From Lysobacter soli (GTDB lineage Bacteria; Pseudomonadota; Gammaproteobacteria; Xanthomonadales; Xanthomonadaceae): a DNA stretch of 64,000 nucleotides. Below, in pieces: positions 1 to 9,196 of the stretch (position 1 is the stretch's first letter; each line of letters begins with the position of its first letter). The stretch lies in assembly GCF_003382285.1 (NCBI RefSeq), contig NZ_QTJR01000007.1, positions 1-64,000 on the forward strand, in the 5' to 3' direction. A program made the position numbers and the translations under genes. The notes under the pieces were generated by a model. The model was not told where the DNA came from and did not search any database. It saw nothing but the letters and a program-made list of their open reading frames with translations.

Positions 1-799
1 GCAGCACGTTCGCCACGCCAGTCCAGCCGATGACAGGCGAGATCGGAATCGGGTAGCCCGCGGCGCGGATCGCGGCAACGCCGGGAACGTTCTGCGACGC
101 CATCGTCACGATGAAGAGCGGCAGTGCGATGCCCACGATGGCGCCGACCGACCACGTCGGCGCAACGAACACCGGGCGCGCGAGTTCGAGCGAGAGTCCA
201 TCCATCCGCAGCAGGCCTGCGGCGGCGGCGTACGCGATGCCCACGAGCAGTGTCGCGATGACTGCATATCGCGGCGCGAACCGGCGCATCAGCAGGTACG
301 CCACCAGCATCGCGAGCACGAGCCCCGCCTGCGAACGCAACGCCGCGAACGTCTCGAGGCCGAACCGCAGCAGCACGCCGGCGAGCATGCCGGACGCCAG
401 CGATACCGGGATGCGGCTGATCATCCGTTCGAAGAATCCCGAAAAGCCCGCGACGGCGATCATCACCGCGCACAGCACGAACGCGCCGATCGCGTCGGAC
501 AGCGGCAGCCCCGCCACACTGCCGATCAGCATCGCGGCGCCGGGCGTGGACCACGCGGTCACCACCGGCATGCGGTAGCGCAGCGACAGGGCGATGCACG
601 TCAGGCCCATGCCCAGGCCCAGCGCCCAGATCCACGAGCCGATCTGCGCGGGCGTCGCGCCCAGCGACTGCGCCGCCTGGAACACGATCGCCGCGGAACT
701 GGCGAAGCCCACCAGCACCGTGACGAAGCCGGCGGCGATCGCGGAGGCAGAGAGATCGCGCAGCAGATGTCGTGACGCGCTGTCGGTCGTGGCGTTCAT
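1..799 (-). CDS. benE: BenE-type benzoate/H+ symporter, 3' end outside window
   Basis: Reading leftwards from ATG at 799 the frame stays open for 266 codons to the window edge, so the C-terminal third is missing (the family is near 390 residues). The protein begins MNATTDSASRHLLRDLSAS and then alternates hydrophobic helices with short loops. The helix FVTVLVGFASSAAIVFQAA and the following TAWSTPGAAML match the BenE family of inner-membrane aromatic-acid/proton symporters, whose members import benzoate. Substrate is inferred from family only; no benzoate catabolic genes are visible here. The gene is followed upstream by an unrelated OhrR-like regulator transcribed in the same direction about 100 bp away. 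Confidence 0.82.
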   Translation of the reverse strand, partial: MNATTDSASRHLLRDLSASAIAAGFVTVLVGFASSAAIVFQAAQSLGATPAQIGSWIWALGLGMGLTCIALSLRYRMPVVTAWSTPGAAMLIGSVAGLPLSDAIGAFVLCAVMIAVAGFSGFFERMISRIPVSLASGMLAGVLLRFGLETFAALRSQAGLVLAMLVAYLLMRRFAPRYAVIATLLVGIAYAAAAGLLRMDGLSLELARPVFVAPTWSVGAIVGIALPLFIVTMASQNVPGVAAIRAAGYPIPISPVIGWTGVANVL

Positions 800-904
800 G
801 CGTGCCCCCGGACGTCCATGCGAACCGCCTCGTGCAGGTCGAAGTGCCTGACGCTACAGCACGCGCGGCGCTGCGTCGCGGGTCGTCACATGACGGGTGC
901 GAGT

Positions 905-1360
905 TCAGTCCTGCTGCGCGGAACCGGACATCGCGTCGCGCAGCCGCTGGACCTGCCGGTTGAGTTCGACCAGTTCGTCGGGCGCCATGCCCGAACGATC
1001 CGCCAGCAGTTCGGCCAGGCATCGCGTGCGCGAACGGAGGTCGCGGCCGGCCTTCGTCAGCTGCACGTGGACCTGTCGCTCGTCGCGTGCGCTGCGCTGG
1101 CGTTCCACCAGCCCGGCCTGCTCCAGCCGTTTCACCAGCGGCGTGATCGTGCTGGCCTCCAGCGCAAGCCGCGCGCCGATGCCACTTACGGTCAGGCCAT
1201 CGTCTTCCCACAGCGAACTGAGGACGAGGTACTGCGGATACGTCAGGCCGAGTTCGTCCAGCAGCGGCTTGTAGGCGCGATTAATCGCGATGCTGGCCCC
1301 GTAGAGGGAAAAGCACAGCTGTTCATCCAGCGGGAAAGGCGCTTTCGCTTTGGCGGCCAT
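905..1360 (-). CDS. MarR/OhrR-family peroxide-sensing type regulator
   Basis: A 151-residue winged-helix protein. The N-terminal stretch LDEQLCFSLYGASIAINRAY followed by LGLTYPQYLVL is the OhrR signature, with the single reactive cysteine at residue 16 that in OhrR senses organic hydroperoxides. The recognition helix region reads ASTITPLVKRLEQAGLVER. I chose ATG at 1360 rather than the in-frame ATG at 1396 because GGAG lies eight bases before it. It is divergent from a secreted alpha/beta hydrolase, not from an ohr peroxidase, so its target may be that hydrolase. Repeated palindromes in the shared promoter are likely its operators. OhrR-type sensing is inferred from the cysteine; general MarR function is secure. 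Confidence 0.85.
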   Translation of the reverse strand: MAAKAKAPFPLDEQLCFSLYGASIAINRAYKPLLDELGLTYPQYLVLSSLWEDDGLTVSGIGARLALEASTITPLVKRLEQAGLVERQRSARDERQVHVQLTKAGRDLRSRTRCLAELLADRSGMAPDELVELNRQVQRLRDAMSGSAQQD

Positions 1361-1405
1361 CGGGTGCTCCTGAGCCCGGGGCGATTCGGGCAACATGCCG
1401 AAAGG

Positions 1406-1486
1406 TTACCACGATAAAGAATATCTTGACATTCAAATTTCATGGGTCTAGCCTGTTACTTATCGCGATAACAATTACCGCGATCC
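1406..1486. promoter_or_regulatory. Divergent promoter with repeated 12-bp palindrome (candidate OhrR-like operators)
   Basis: A perfect palindrome TTATCGCGATAA occupies 1460-1471. A near copy, TTACCACGATAA, lies at 1406-1417 and a weaker third, TTACCGCGATCC, near 1475-1486. A TTGACA hexamer at 1426-1431 could be the -35 of the rightward hydrolase promoter, which would place one site just upstream of it and another over the start region, a normal repressor layout. No strong -10 is evident. The regulator and hydrolase start on either side. Confidence 0.55.
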
Positions 1487-1508
1487 ACCACCCGCCGGAG
1501 ATGACGCC

Positions 1509-2300
1509 ATGAACACGCTCGCCCGCTCGCTGTCCGCCGTGCTGCTCGCGCTTGCCCTCCCCGCCGCCGTCCATGCCGCCGAACCGAAGGACGCCGGCGC
1601 CGCCCCCATCCGGAACGTCGTCCTCGTGCACGGCGCCTTCGCCGACGGTTCGGGCTGGCGCGGCGTCTACGACGACCTGACCAGGCGCGGCTACCACGTG
1701 TCGATCGTGCAGAACCCGCTCACCTCGCTGGCCGACGACGTCGCCGCCACGCGACGCGTCCTTGATCGTCAGGACGGGCCCGCGATCCTCGTCGGTCATT
1801 CGTGGGGCGGCACGGTCATCACCGAGGCCGGCGTGCATCCCAACGCCGCGGGCCTGGTCTACGTTTCAGCACTGGCGCCCGATGCGGGCGAAACGACCGC
1901 CCAGCAGTACAAGGGCTTCGCGCCGACGCCCGAGTTCGTCATCGACACGGGCAAGGACGGCTTCGGCTTCATCGAGCTCGCGAAGTTCAAGGCCGGCTTC
2001 GCCCACGACGCCAGCGATGCGGACGCCGCCTTCATGCGCGACTCGCAGGTGCCCATCGCCATGTCGGTCTTCCAGACGCCGCTCACCCAGGCGGCATGGC
2101 GCACGCGCCCGAGCTGGGCGGTGATCGCGACCGAAGACAAGGCGTTCGACCAGGCGATGCTCGTGCACATGGCCAAGCGCATCGGCGCGACGATCACCTA
2201 CACGCCGGCCAGCCACGCGGTTTTCATGACGAAGCCGAAGGTGGTCGCCGACGTGATCGATACCGCGGCAAAGCAGGCGCGCCCGATCGGGAACGACTGA
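1509..2300 (+). CDS. Secreted alpha/beta hydrolase
   Basis: 263 residues with a cleavable signal peptide ending near AVHAAEP (cut about residue 23). The mature part is an alpha/beta hydrolase: oxyanion motif HGAF at 41-44, nucleophile elbow GHSWGG with Ser98, and a late histidine in ASHAVFMTKP. The pattern resembles the EstC/pyrethroid-hydrolase-like group that annotators label 'alpha/beta hydrolase' without a defined substrate. It would act in the periplasm or outside the cell. It is divergent from the OhrR-like regulator, with palindromic sites between them, suggesting direct control. Substrate is unknown; an ester is the usual guess. Confidence 0.85.
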   Translation: MNTLARSLSAVLLALALPAAVHAAEPKDAGAAPIRNVVLVHGAFADGSGWRGVYDDLTRRGYHVSIVQNPLTSLADDVAATRRVLDRQDGPAILVGHSWGGTVITEAGVHPNAAGLVYVSALAPDAGETTAQQYKGFAPTPEFVIDTGKDGFGFIELAKFKAGFAHDASDADAAFMRDSQVPIAMSVFQTPLTQAAWRTRPSWAVIATEDKAFDQAMLVHMAKRIGATITYTPASHAVFMTKPKVVADVIDTAAKQARPIGND

Positions 2301-2424
2301 GCGCGTCGCGCTTCACGTCGCAGGAAGTTCGCGCAACGGAAGCCCGACGGCTGTCGGGCTACCATTCGTCTCCTCGATGATTCCGGCTGCTCGCTACGGG
2401 CGGCGCGCTGCCGATCGGAAGGTG

Positions 2425-3207
2425 TCACGCAGTCGGCACGGTGCCGCCATCGATGGTGTATTCCGCGCCCGAGATGGACTCGGCCCGCGGGGAGACCAGG
2501 AACGCGATGAGATCGGCCACTTCATTCGGCTTGGCCGGGCGCCCCAGCGGAATCCCGCCCAATGCCTGCATGACCATCTTCCTGGCACCTTCATAGTCCG
2601 TGCCCGCGTTGGCCGCGATGCCTCCGAGGAAATCAACCGAAGCTTCCGTCTCCACCCAGCCCGGCGAGACGCGGACCACGCGTACGCCCTTGGGCGTCAC
2701 TTCCTTCGACAACGCCTTGCTGTACGTCGACAACGCCGCCTTGGCCGCCGCATAGGCGATGGTGGCGTCGTGCAGCGGCAGCACGCGTTGTATCGACGTC
2801 ACGTGCAGGATCACGCCCGATCCCTGCGCGATCATCGCCGGCAGCACCGCGCGATCCATGCGCACGGCCGACATGAGGTTCAAGTCGAGCGCCTTGGCCC
2901 ACTCGTCGTCGTCCAGCCTGGCGAAACCGCCGGCCGGCGCAGACGATCCGCCCGCCACGTTGATCAGGATGTCGATACCGCCGAGATGGTGCGCGGCCGC
3001 GTCCACCGCCGCGCGCACGCCGTCGGGCGTCGCAAGATCGGCGGCTACGTAGTGCACATTCTCAATGGGCTGCTTCGGTTGGGACCGCGCGGTCGCCACG
3101 ACGCGTGCATCGAGCCGGGACAGCAGTTCGACCACGGCCGCGCCGATACCCCGCGTGCCGCCGGTGACGACGACGCGCTTTCCCGCCAGTTGAAGATCGA
3201 AGTTCAT
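2425..3207 (-). CDS. Short-chain dehydrogenase/reductase (SDR)
   Basis: 260 residues, the usual length of a classical SDR. The NAD(P)-binding glycine motif TGGTRGIG is at 15-22, the NAG-type motif appears as NVAGG at 83-87, and the catalytic Ser138, Tyr152 and Lys156 (YAAAK) are all present. The C-terminal GAEYTIDGGTVPTA is the conserved family tail. The start overlaps the stop of the upstream SnoaL-like gene by four bases (ATGA type), so the two are translationally coupled. The pair is divergent from a LysR regulator that probably controls it. The substrate cannot be told from sequence. Confidence 0.9.
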   Translation of the reverse strand: MNFDLQLAGKRVVVTGGTRGIGAAVVELLSRLDARVVATARSQPKQPIENVHYVAADLATPDGVRAAVDAAAHHLGGIDILINVAGGSSAPAGGFARLDDDEWAKALDLNLMSAVRMDRAVLPAMIAQGSGVILHVTSIQRVLPLHDATIAYAAAKAALSTYSKALSKEVTPKGVRVVRVSPGWVETEASVDFLGGIAANAGTDYEGARKMVMQALGGIPLGRPAKPNEVADLIAFLVSPRAESISGAEYTIDGGTVPTA

Positions 3208-3533
3208 GGCGAGATCTCCAGCGACGCGATCCTGCCGCGCTCGAGGATGAAGGCGTAACGCAGGTCCACCGGGCTGCCCGGAAAGTTGCCCGATACCCGG
3301 CTGGTGACGAGGTAACGGTGTCCTTGCGTCTGCAGCGTGTGGGGCTGCGCGGTGTAGGTATACCTGGCGGTCGCCTCGTTCTTCCAGGCCTCGATTTCGG
3401 CGGCGCCCGAATGGGTCTTGCCTTCGTCCAGCACGACGCCTTCTTTGGTGAAGCAGCGGGCGACGGCCTGGCCGTCGTGGCAGTCGGCATCGAAGTAGGC
3501 CGCGATCGGCTCGGGCAGGTCCAGGTCTTTCAT
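3204..3533 (-). CDS. SnoaL-like/NTF2-fold protein
   Basis: 109 residues beginning MKDLDLPEPIAAYFDADCHD. The layout (YFDADCHDGQAVARCFTKEG, then GAAEIEAWKNEA and a final beta sheet ending FILERGRIASLEI) is that of the small SnoaL/NTF2-like cone fold, which includes ketosteroid isomerase-like enzymes and many binding proteins. It is the first gene of a two-gene unit with the SDR, overlapping it by four bases. A shared small-molecule pathway is likely but not identified. No obvious catalytic residue can be assigned with confidence. Confidence 0.8.
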   Translation of the reverse strand: MKDLDLPEPIAAYFDADCHDGQAVARCFTKEGVVLDEGKTHSGAAEIEAWKNEATARYTYTAQPHTLQTQGHRYLVTSRVSGNFPGSPVDLRYAFILERGRIASLEISP

Positions 3534-3633
3534 TGCAGTGCTCCGTCGGTGGGGTACGGAGCCAGATTGATGCGTCGTGCCAGGTTAGAGAATCACCTAT
3601 GATCCGATCAGGCTATGTAGCAAACGGTGCACA

Positions 3634-4545
3634 ATGCGCGGGTCTGACTTCGCGGAACTCAAGGCCTTCGTGGCCGTCGTCGATCGGGCCAGCTTCGCCC
3701 GGGCCGCCGATCACCTGGGACTATCGAGATCCGCGCTCAGCCAGACCATTCGCCAGCTCGAATCCAGACTGGGTGTGCGTCTGTTGAATCGCACGACGCG
3801 CAGCGTGTCGCCGACCGAGCCCGGACGCCGCCTGCACGAGCGGATGGCGCCGCTCCTGCGCGACATGGACGACGCCGTCGCACAGGCGGTGGGCGCGAAC
3901 GCGCGCGCCGCGGGCACGTTGTGGATCAACACACTGAGCATGGCGGCGAAGAAGGTGATCGCGCCGCGGCTGGGGCGTTTCGTGCACGCGCATCCCGACG
4001 TCGTTCTCGACATCGTCATCGAAGACGGCCTCAGCGATATCGCGGGCGAAGGATTCGACGCGGGCATCCGCGTGGGCGCGCGGTTGCAGAAGGACATGGT
4101 GGCGGTGCGGCTCACACCGGACTTTGAACTGCTGGCGGTGGCGTCGCCCGACTATCTCGCGAAGCACGGCGAGCCGAAGACGCCCGATGACCTGCATCGC
4201 CACGCCTGCATCAACTGGCGCTTCCCCGGCAGCGGGAAGATCGCGGGTTGGGAGTTCAAGAAGAAAGGCAAGACGGTCGAGTTCTTCGGCGAGGGCATGG
4301 TGATCGCGAACCATCAGGACATCGTCGTGCCCGCCGCGTTGCAGGGGCTGGGCGTGTTGTACGCCTACAACGATGACGAGATCGCCGAAGCGCTGCGCGA
4401 CGGCCGCCTCAAGCGCGTGCTCGCCGACTGGTCGCCGACCGTGCCCGGGCTCTATCTCTATTACTCAAGCCGTCGGCACATGTTGCCCGCGCTGCGCGCG
4501 TTCATCGACTGCCTGCTTGATCGGGATATCGGGCAGGAGAGCTGA
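3634..4545 (+). CDS. LysR-family transcriptional regulator
   Basis: 303 residues, standard LysR length. The N-terminal winged helix is typical (DFAELKAFVAVVDRASFARA, then LSRSALSQTIRQLESRLGVR) and the effector-binding domain begins near residue 90. ATG at 3634 places the helix-turn-helix at the expected distance. The gene is divergent from the SnoaL/SDR pair across 100 bp. That gap holds AGGT-N9-ACCT at 3582-3598, a possible binding dyad. By family behaviour it should regulate the divergent pair in response to an unknown small ligand. Confidence 0.9.
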   Translation: MRGSDFAELKAFVAVVDRASFARAADHLGLSRSALSQTIRQLESRLGVRLLNRTTRSVSPTEPGRRLHERMAPLLRDMDDAVAQAVGANARAAGTLWINTLSMAAKKVIAPRLGRFVHAHPDVVLDIVIEDGLSDIAGEGFDAGIRVGARLQKDMVAVRLTPDFELLAVASPDYLAKHGEPKTPDDLHRHACINWRFPGSGKIAGWEFKKKGKTVEFFGEGMVIANHQDIVVPAALQGLGVLYAYNDDEIAEALRDGRLKRVLADWSPTVPGLYLYYSSRRHMLPALRAFIDCLLDRDIGQES

Positions 4546-4872
4546 CACGCTCGCACGGCACACCTCTGTCGATGTCCGCTTCGGCCTAGCCAGACATCAA
4601 CATCTGCAATGGTCGATATCCGGCAGCACCCACGTCCTGTCGAACAAGGGCCTCTGCGAGCCGTAGATGCGGAAGAGCGCGGGCCCCGGCCACCCCGCGA
4701 CGAGCTAAATGCCTGCTGAAAGCGCGTGCTCGTTTGGCAACCGCGACACGCAGCGCCAATCGGACGCCACACCCACGCGAGAAGCTGCTTTCGTTGCGAC
4801 GAGAACGCCTTCGTGTTGCTGCGCTCTCATCCCCAACCCTCGGCGAACGCCGATCCATCCCAGGACGATTCG
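4546..4872. other. Gap with no supported gene
   Basis: Between the LysR stop and the small secreted protein I see only frames rich in Arg and Ala, typical of antisense noise at this GC content. An AGGA ribosome-binding site at 4862-4865 belongs to the next gene. No convincing promoter, terminator or RNA was recognised. Confidence 0.5.
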
Positions 4873-5175
4873 ATGCATAGATACAACGCCGCTCGACGGC
4901 TCGCCGCATTGTGGCTGTCGCTCGCGCTCGGGAGCGCATGTCTCGCCGCCACGGCAGCGGAATCCGCGTCGCCGCCTACCGGGGACCTCGACGTGGCGAT
5001 GCGCGATTGCGCCGCAGAACAGGGAGTGTCGGCACCCGAACCCGGTCAGCGTCCGGACGACAGCAAGCATCCCAATCGCGAAAGGATGGACGCGTGCCTC
5101 GCTGCAAAGGGCTTCAAGTCCACGGGGAGGGGCGGAAAACGCCCGCGGCCACCAGAGGAAGACGAACTGTGGTGA
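4873..5175 (+). CDS. Small exported protein of unknown function
   Basis: I start at ATG 4873, which has AGGA about eight bases before it and immediately gives a signal peptide (MHRYNAARRLAALWLSLALG, cleaved near LAATAAES). An upstream in-frame extension lacks signal character. The 100-residue product has a mature part with two cysteines in MRDCAAEQG and MDACLAAKGF, 26 to 30 residues apart and likely disulfide-bonded in the periplasm, and a basic, proline-rich tail. Similar two-cysteine exported proteins are common unknowns in Xanthomonadaceae, as far as I recall. No function is assigned. Confidence 0.65.
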   Translation: MHRYNAARRLAALWLSLALGSACLAATAAESASPPTGDLDVAMRDCAAEQGVSAPEPGQRPDDSKHPNRERMDACLAAKGFKSTGRGGKRPRPPEEDELW

Positions 5176-5228
5176 CGAGTCGCGGCGCCTCGTCCTCACC
5201 GAACAAGCGCTGAGGCGTAACGGGCGTA

Positions 5229-6215
5229 GTGCGTTCGTCGTTCGGGCAGCTCGATGTTCCAGCGCATGGCACCGCGGTCGCAATCACAACCGCGGCGATC
5301 GTGCTGTTCCTACTTCAATGGTGGATGACCCCTCGCGCCGTGCCGGTTCGCGAACCGGACGCGGCGATGCAGGCGTTCTTCATCGTTCGCGTAGCTCCGC
5401 GCAAACCGCCGGTTCCGAGCCCGACCGTTGCCGGCGCGATACCGCAGGCGTCGCATGGCATGCCACCGATGGCGCGGGAGCACATCGCAACCAGTCGCGC
5501 GCAGTCGGCACGTCCACTGACCGAGGCGGTTTACGCGGCCGATGGTCAGCTGCGATTGCCCGCGAGCATGGCGATCGATCCACTGAAACCCGTGGGCACA
5601 CCGCCGGGCCTTCGCGATGAACGCGCTGCGCAGGCAGCCAAGGCGCCGTTCGAACGCCGCAATCCCATCGAGTACCGCCCGACCCGCTTCGACAAGTACT
5701 GGGCGACCGACGGCACGCTCGGCGATGTCGCCCTCGAAAAGATCGGCAACAGCCTTCACGGGGTATCGAGCATCGGCCGGTTCGTCCTTGGCGAGGACCA
5801 CCCGGCAGAGGCGAAACCGCCGCCGGACGTGCGCTTCAATCCCGCCTTGCATGAGCGGCCTTCCGATCTCGGCAGCGAAGCGACCGGCGATGCGTACAAG
5901 GCCGCGCCCATCGCGTTCGAGCATGCGCCGGGGCTGAAGGGCGAAGCGAGTCGGCGCATCCGCGCTCGCATCGACGAAGTGCGCCGACGCTTCGCGAGTT
6001 GCGATTCACGGCGAATGCAGGAGCTGCTTGCCCCGGCAGAGGCGAACATGACCGAGCTCCAACATATCGAGCGCGCGATGGCGAACGGCGTCGACCCCGT
6101 GCAGGCCGAGCACCTCATGCCGCGTAGTGCGGACCGCGCCTACGACCTGGCGCGCCGCGCCTTGTGGTATGCCGAAAGGCAACTTGCGCGCTGCGCGGCG
6201 GTGCCTGGGGGTTGA
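5229..6215 (+). CDS. Membrane-anchored protein of unknown function
   Basis: 328 residues from a GTG start at 5229. One hydrophobic segment (AVAITTAAIVLFLLQWWM, about residues 16-33) should anchor it in the inner membrane, leaving a large periplasmic domain. The first half of that domain is proline-rich and probably disordered. The C-terminal third is helical and contains cysteines in RRRFASCDSRRMQELL and AERQLARCAA. It follows the small exported gene on the same strand after 53 bp and may be co-transcribed. I do not recognise a family. The one-helix plus proline-rich layout recalls TonB-like or secretion accessory proteins, but no TonB C-terminal motif is visible. Confidence 0.65.
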   Translation: MRSSFGQLDVPAHGTAVAITTAAIVLFLLQWWMTPRAVPVREPDAAMQAFFIVRVAPRKPPVPSPTVAGAIPQASHGMPPMAREHIATSRAQSARPLTEAVYAADGQLRLPASMAIDPLKPVGTPPGLRDERAAQAAKAPFERRNPIEYRPTRFDKYWATDGTLGDVALEKIGNSLHGVSSIGRFVLGEDHPAEAKPPPDVRFNPALHERPSDLGSEATGDAYKAAPIAFEHAPGLKGEASRRIRARIDEVRRRFASCDSRRMQELLAPAEANMTELQHIERAMANGVDPVQAEHLMPRSADRAYDLARRALWYAERQLARCAAVPGG

Positions 6216-6293
6216 ACGCCGTTGCTACCGGGTGCGGATGGCTTGCCGGTCGGCGACCGAAAGACACCACGCAGAGCCCATGACGCTATGCGC

Positions 6294-6674
6294 TCAGGAC
6301 TCGGGCGCGTTGATCGTTGCCTCGATGCGATGACCGTCCGGATCGATGAGGAAAGCAGCGTAGTAGTGCTCGCCGTATTCGAGTCGCAGGCCCGGGGCAC
6401 CGTTGTCGCGGCCACCCACCTTCAGCGCGTCGAGATGGAACGCCAGGACCGCCGTTCTTGACGGCGCCGCAAACGCCAGATGAAACCCGTCGCCGGGCGG
6501 CTGCGCATTCTTCCGCAACTTCAAACAGAGCAGGTCCTCACCATCGACGAGGCCGTAACCGATAGCGGTTTCGTCCTCGAACACGCGCCTGAATCCGAGC
6601 GCGCCCAAGGCCGCGTCGTAGAACCTTCCCGCAAGGTCGAGATCCCGGACGCCGATGGAGATGTGATGCAGCAT
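6294..6674 (-). CDS. VOC-family (glyoxalase/bleomycin-resistance fold) protein
   Basis: 126 residues starting MLHHISIGVRDLDLAGRFYD, the standard opening of the vicinal-oxygen-chelate fold with the first metal-ligand histidine. The second half ends with EHYYAAFLIDPDGHRIEA, where the conserved DPDGHRIE motif supplies the late metal-binding glutamate. ATG 6674 is preferred to a longer frame because the family begins at this residue. Members include glyoxalase I, dioxygenases and fosfomycin-resistance enzymes; the reaction here is unknown. It stands alone, convergent with the preceding gene. Confidence 0.85.
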   Translation of the reverse strand: MLHHISIGVRDLDLAGRFYDAALGALGFRRVFEDETAIGYGLVDGEDLLCLKLRKNAQPPGDGFHLAFAAPSRTAVLAFHLDALKVGGRDNGAPGLRLEYGEHYYAAFLIDPDGHRIEATINAPES

Positions 6675-6817
6675 GTTCGAAGGCTCTGAATTGAATCGGG
6701 CTCTACTCGCGGAGGCCCCATGCGCACCGTAGCACTGTCCGGTTCGCTGCGATGGCGGCGTTCGATCATGAGTCGCCATGGACGATGAGCGTGGCGCGAT
6801 CGAAAGGAGTGTTCGCG

Positions 6818-9175
6818 ATGTCAGACAGCGCCGACAACAGCCTGTTCCGATTCACGCACCTGCGCGCCGCCAAATCCCGATTCAGGCCCGACACCGGCGA
6901 GTCGCCGACAGGCGCGGCGCCCGCAAGGCGCACGCGCACGGCGCGCGAACGACCGGCCGCTGCGGGGCGCGTCGCGACCGATCCGGTGCGGGAGTCGCAG
7001 GACCTGGTGCGTGCGCAGCGCGAACTGGACAAGCTCGAACCGCTGCGCGATCTGGACCTGTCGTCGGAGCGCGGCATGTTCACGTTGAATGCGGGCGCGA
7101 TCGAGCGCTTGTCGTCGCGCACGAAAGCGACATTGCAGAAGCTGGGCGTGTCCTTGACCGAGGCCAGCATCGGCCAGCTGGTGGCCTCGATCGATGTCGC
7201 CCTGTCGCCGGCGCAGCCCACCGACCAGCCCGGCGAGCCGCCGGTTCCGAGTCCGGAACCCGCACAGCTGCGCGCGGTGGGCGTCGCCGACCTGCTGGTG
7301 GTGAAGCAGCAGATCAAGCGGTACGAAGCCGGCGAGATCGCGCACATCGAGAACCTGCTGGCCGGCGAGTCGAAGGTGCGCACGCACCGGCAGCTGGCAA
7401 GGACCGAAGAGGTCATCAGCACGCTGCGGGAACGCGAACAGGAGAAGGAGAACGAACTGCAGACCACCGAGCGGTTCGAACTCAACAGCGAGACCACGCG
7501 GACGCAGCAGACCGACCACAAGGTCGGCTTCGGACTGTCGCTGTCGGGCAAGTACGGACCCACGGTGGAGTTCGAGAGCAAGCTCGACGTCAGCGACCAG
7601 ACCAGTGAGGAGAACGGCCTCAAGAACTCGGTCAAGTACGCCAAGGACGTCGTGGAGCGCTCGAAGGAACGCATCGTCGAGCGGGTTCGCGAGGAGCGGC
7701 GGCTGACCGTCCTTCGTGAGACCGAAGAGGTCAACGAGCATCGCCTGACCAACGAGCGCAGCGAACATCGCGCAGGCATCTACCAGTTCGTCGACAAGGT
7801 GTACGAGTCGCAGGTATTCAACTACGGGTTGCGGCAGATGTTCGATTTCATGGTGCCCGAGCCGGCCTCGTACATGTGGCACCTGGAGCAGATGCCGCAG
7901 CCGGATCCGGAACTGCCGGTACCACCGGTGCGGCTCGAAGTCGAAGCGCCGGACGCCACCTACGTGCATGAAGGCAATTACCTGCGCCTGGGCGCCCGTT
8001 ACGGAACGCGCGGCCTCAAGGCGCCGCCGCCGATCTTCCTGGTCAGGAGCGCCAGCGTCACCCAGGGCATGGGCAACGATTCGGAGGAGAACCAGCCGCG
8101 CAGTCGCAACCAGATCGAGGTTCCGATCCCGAAGGGCTATCGCCCGGTATGGGCACTGACGACCGTGGTGGGCCTGACCGACGAGGACCCGCACTTCGCC
8201 TTCAGCGTGGGCAACGAATTCGATTACTGGCGACCGGTCGCCACCGGCGAGCGCATCGACGTGCAGGAAGGCAGCCTGCGCTTCTATCGCCCCAATGCGA
8301 ACCGCGTGACGGTGTTCCCGAGCGACGGCGCACTGTTCGCCGACGACGACAAGCTTTACATCCACATCTTCGCGCACGAGACGGCCAACTACAGCGTCCA
8401 TTGCAAGGTCACCTTCCAGCGTCGCGAGGAGGCACTGCGCGAGTGGGCCACGACCACCTACGACGCCATCGCGGAGTCGTACTCGAACGTGCTGCTGAGG
8501 TACCAGCAGGATGTCGAAGCGCTGAAGCAGAAGAAGGATGCGCAGGCCGGCCTCGGCCTGGAATTCGGCAATCCACCGTCCATCAACGAGCGCATCATCC
8601 GGACCGAGCTGAAGAAGCACTGCCTTGCGTTCATCCGCAACGAGCACGCGGGCCTGCTGAACACCACGCACACCGCCGGCGGGTCGATCTATCCGCCGTT
8701 CTTCGACATCGCCGACGCAAAGGCCGATGGCGAATGGGTCCGCTTCTTCGAACACGCCTTCGAATGGGATCAGATCCAGTACGTGTTCTATCCGTATTTC
8801 TGGGCGCGACCGGGCGGCTGGGCCGAGCGCTTCCGCGCGCGCAACATGGATCCGGTGCTGGAGGAGTTCCTCAAGGCCGGCTACGCGCGCGTCGTGGTAC
8901 CGGTCCGCGTCGGATTCGAGGCGGCCGTGTCCTACTTCATGGAGACAGGGCACGTGTGGAACGACGAAGGCGAGCCGCCGATCAACCATCCGCTGTACAA
9001 GCCCATCGTTGAGGAGATCAGGGAACGCACCGGCGGCGATCTGGGCGAAGTGCCGGTGGGCGATCCCTGGGAAACGCGGATGCCCACTGCCGCCGTCCTG
9101 GTGCGCAAGGGCGAGACGCTGCCCGAGTGGGAGCGCGTGTCGCCCCAGGAATGGAAGTGGAAGCCCAAGGCCTAG
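6818..9175 (+). CDS. Large unrecognised protein with charged coiled-coil segment (first of a pair)
   Basis: 785 residues from ATG 6818, chosen because AAAGGAG stands eight bases before it; an upstream in-frame ATG has no such site. There is no signal peptide. After a basic, low-complexity N-terminus, residues about 180-240 and 270-330 are strongly charged and helical (LREREQEKENELQTTERFEL; VVERSKERIVERVREERR). Next comes a conserved-looking segment, GIYQFVDKVYESQVFNYGLR. A beta-rich middle region follows and the final part is aromatic-rich (YVFYPYFWARPGGW). I do not recognise the family. Its partner starts 21 bp downstream, so the two almost surely work together. A structural or assembly role is a guess from size, absence of catalytic motifs and coiled coils. 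Confidence 0.8.
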   Translation: MSDSADNSLFRFTHLRAAKSRFRPDTGESPTGAAPARRTRTARERPAAAGRVATDPVRESQDLVRAQRELDKLEPLRDLDLSSERGMFTLNAGAIERLSSRTKATLQKLGVSLTEASIGQLVASIDVALSPAQPTDQPGEPPVPSPEPAQLRAVGVADLLVVKQQIKRYEAGEIAHIENLLAGESKVRTHRQLARTEEVISTLREREQEKENELQTTERFELNSETTRTQQTDHKVGFGLSLSGKYGPTVEFESKLDVSDQTSEENGLKNSVKYAKDVVERSKERIVERVREERRLTVLRETEEVNEHRLTNERSEHRAGIYQFVDKVYESQVFNYGLRQMFDFMVPEPASYMWHLEQMPQPDPELPVPPVRLEVEAPDATYVHEGNYLRLGARYGTRGLKAPPPIFLVRSASVTQGMGNDSEENQPRSRNQIEVPIPKGYRPVWALTTVVGLTDEDPHFAFSVGNEFDYWRPVATGERIDVQEGSLRFYRPNANRVTVFPSDGALFADDDKLYIHIFAHETANYSVHCKVTFQRREEALREWATTTYDAIAESYSNVLLRYQQDVEALKQKKDAQAGLGLEFGNPPSINERIIRTELKKHCLAFIRNEHAGLLNTTHTAGGSIYPPFFDIADAKADGEWVRFFEHAFEWDQIQYVFYPYFWARPGGWAERFRARNMDPVLEEFLKAGYARVVVPVRVGFEAAVSYFMETGHVWNDEGEPPINHPLYKPIVEEIRERTGGDLGEVPVGDPWETRMPTAAVLVRKGETLPEWERVSPQEWKWKPKA

Positions 9176-9196
9176 CGCCTGTGCGACGGGGCGACC

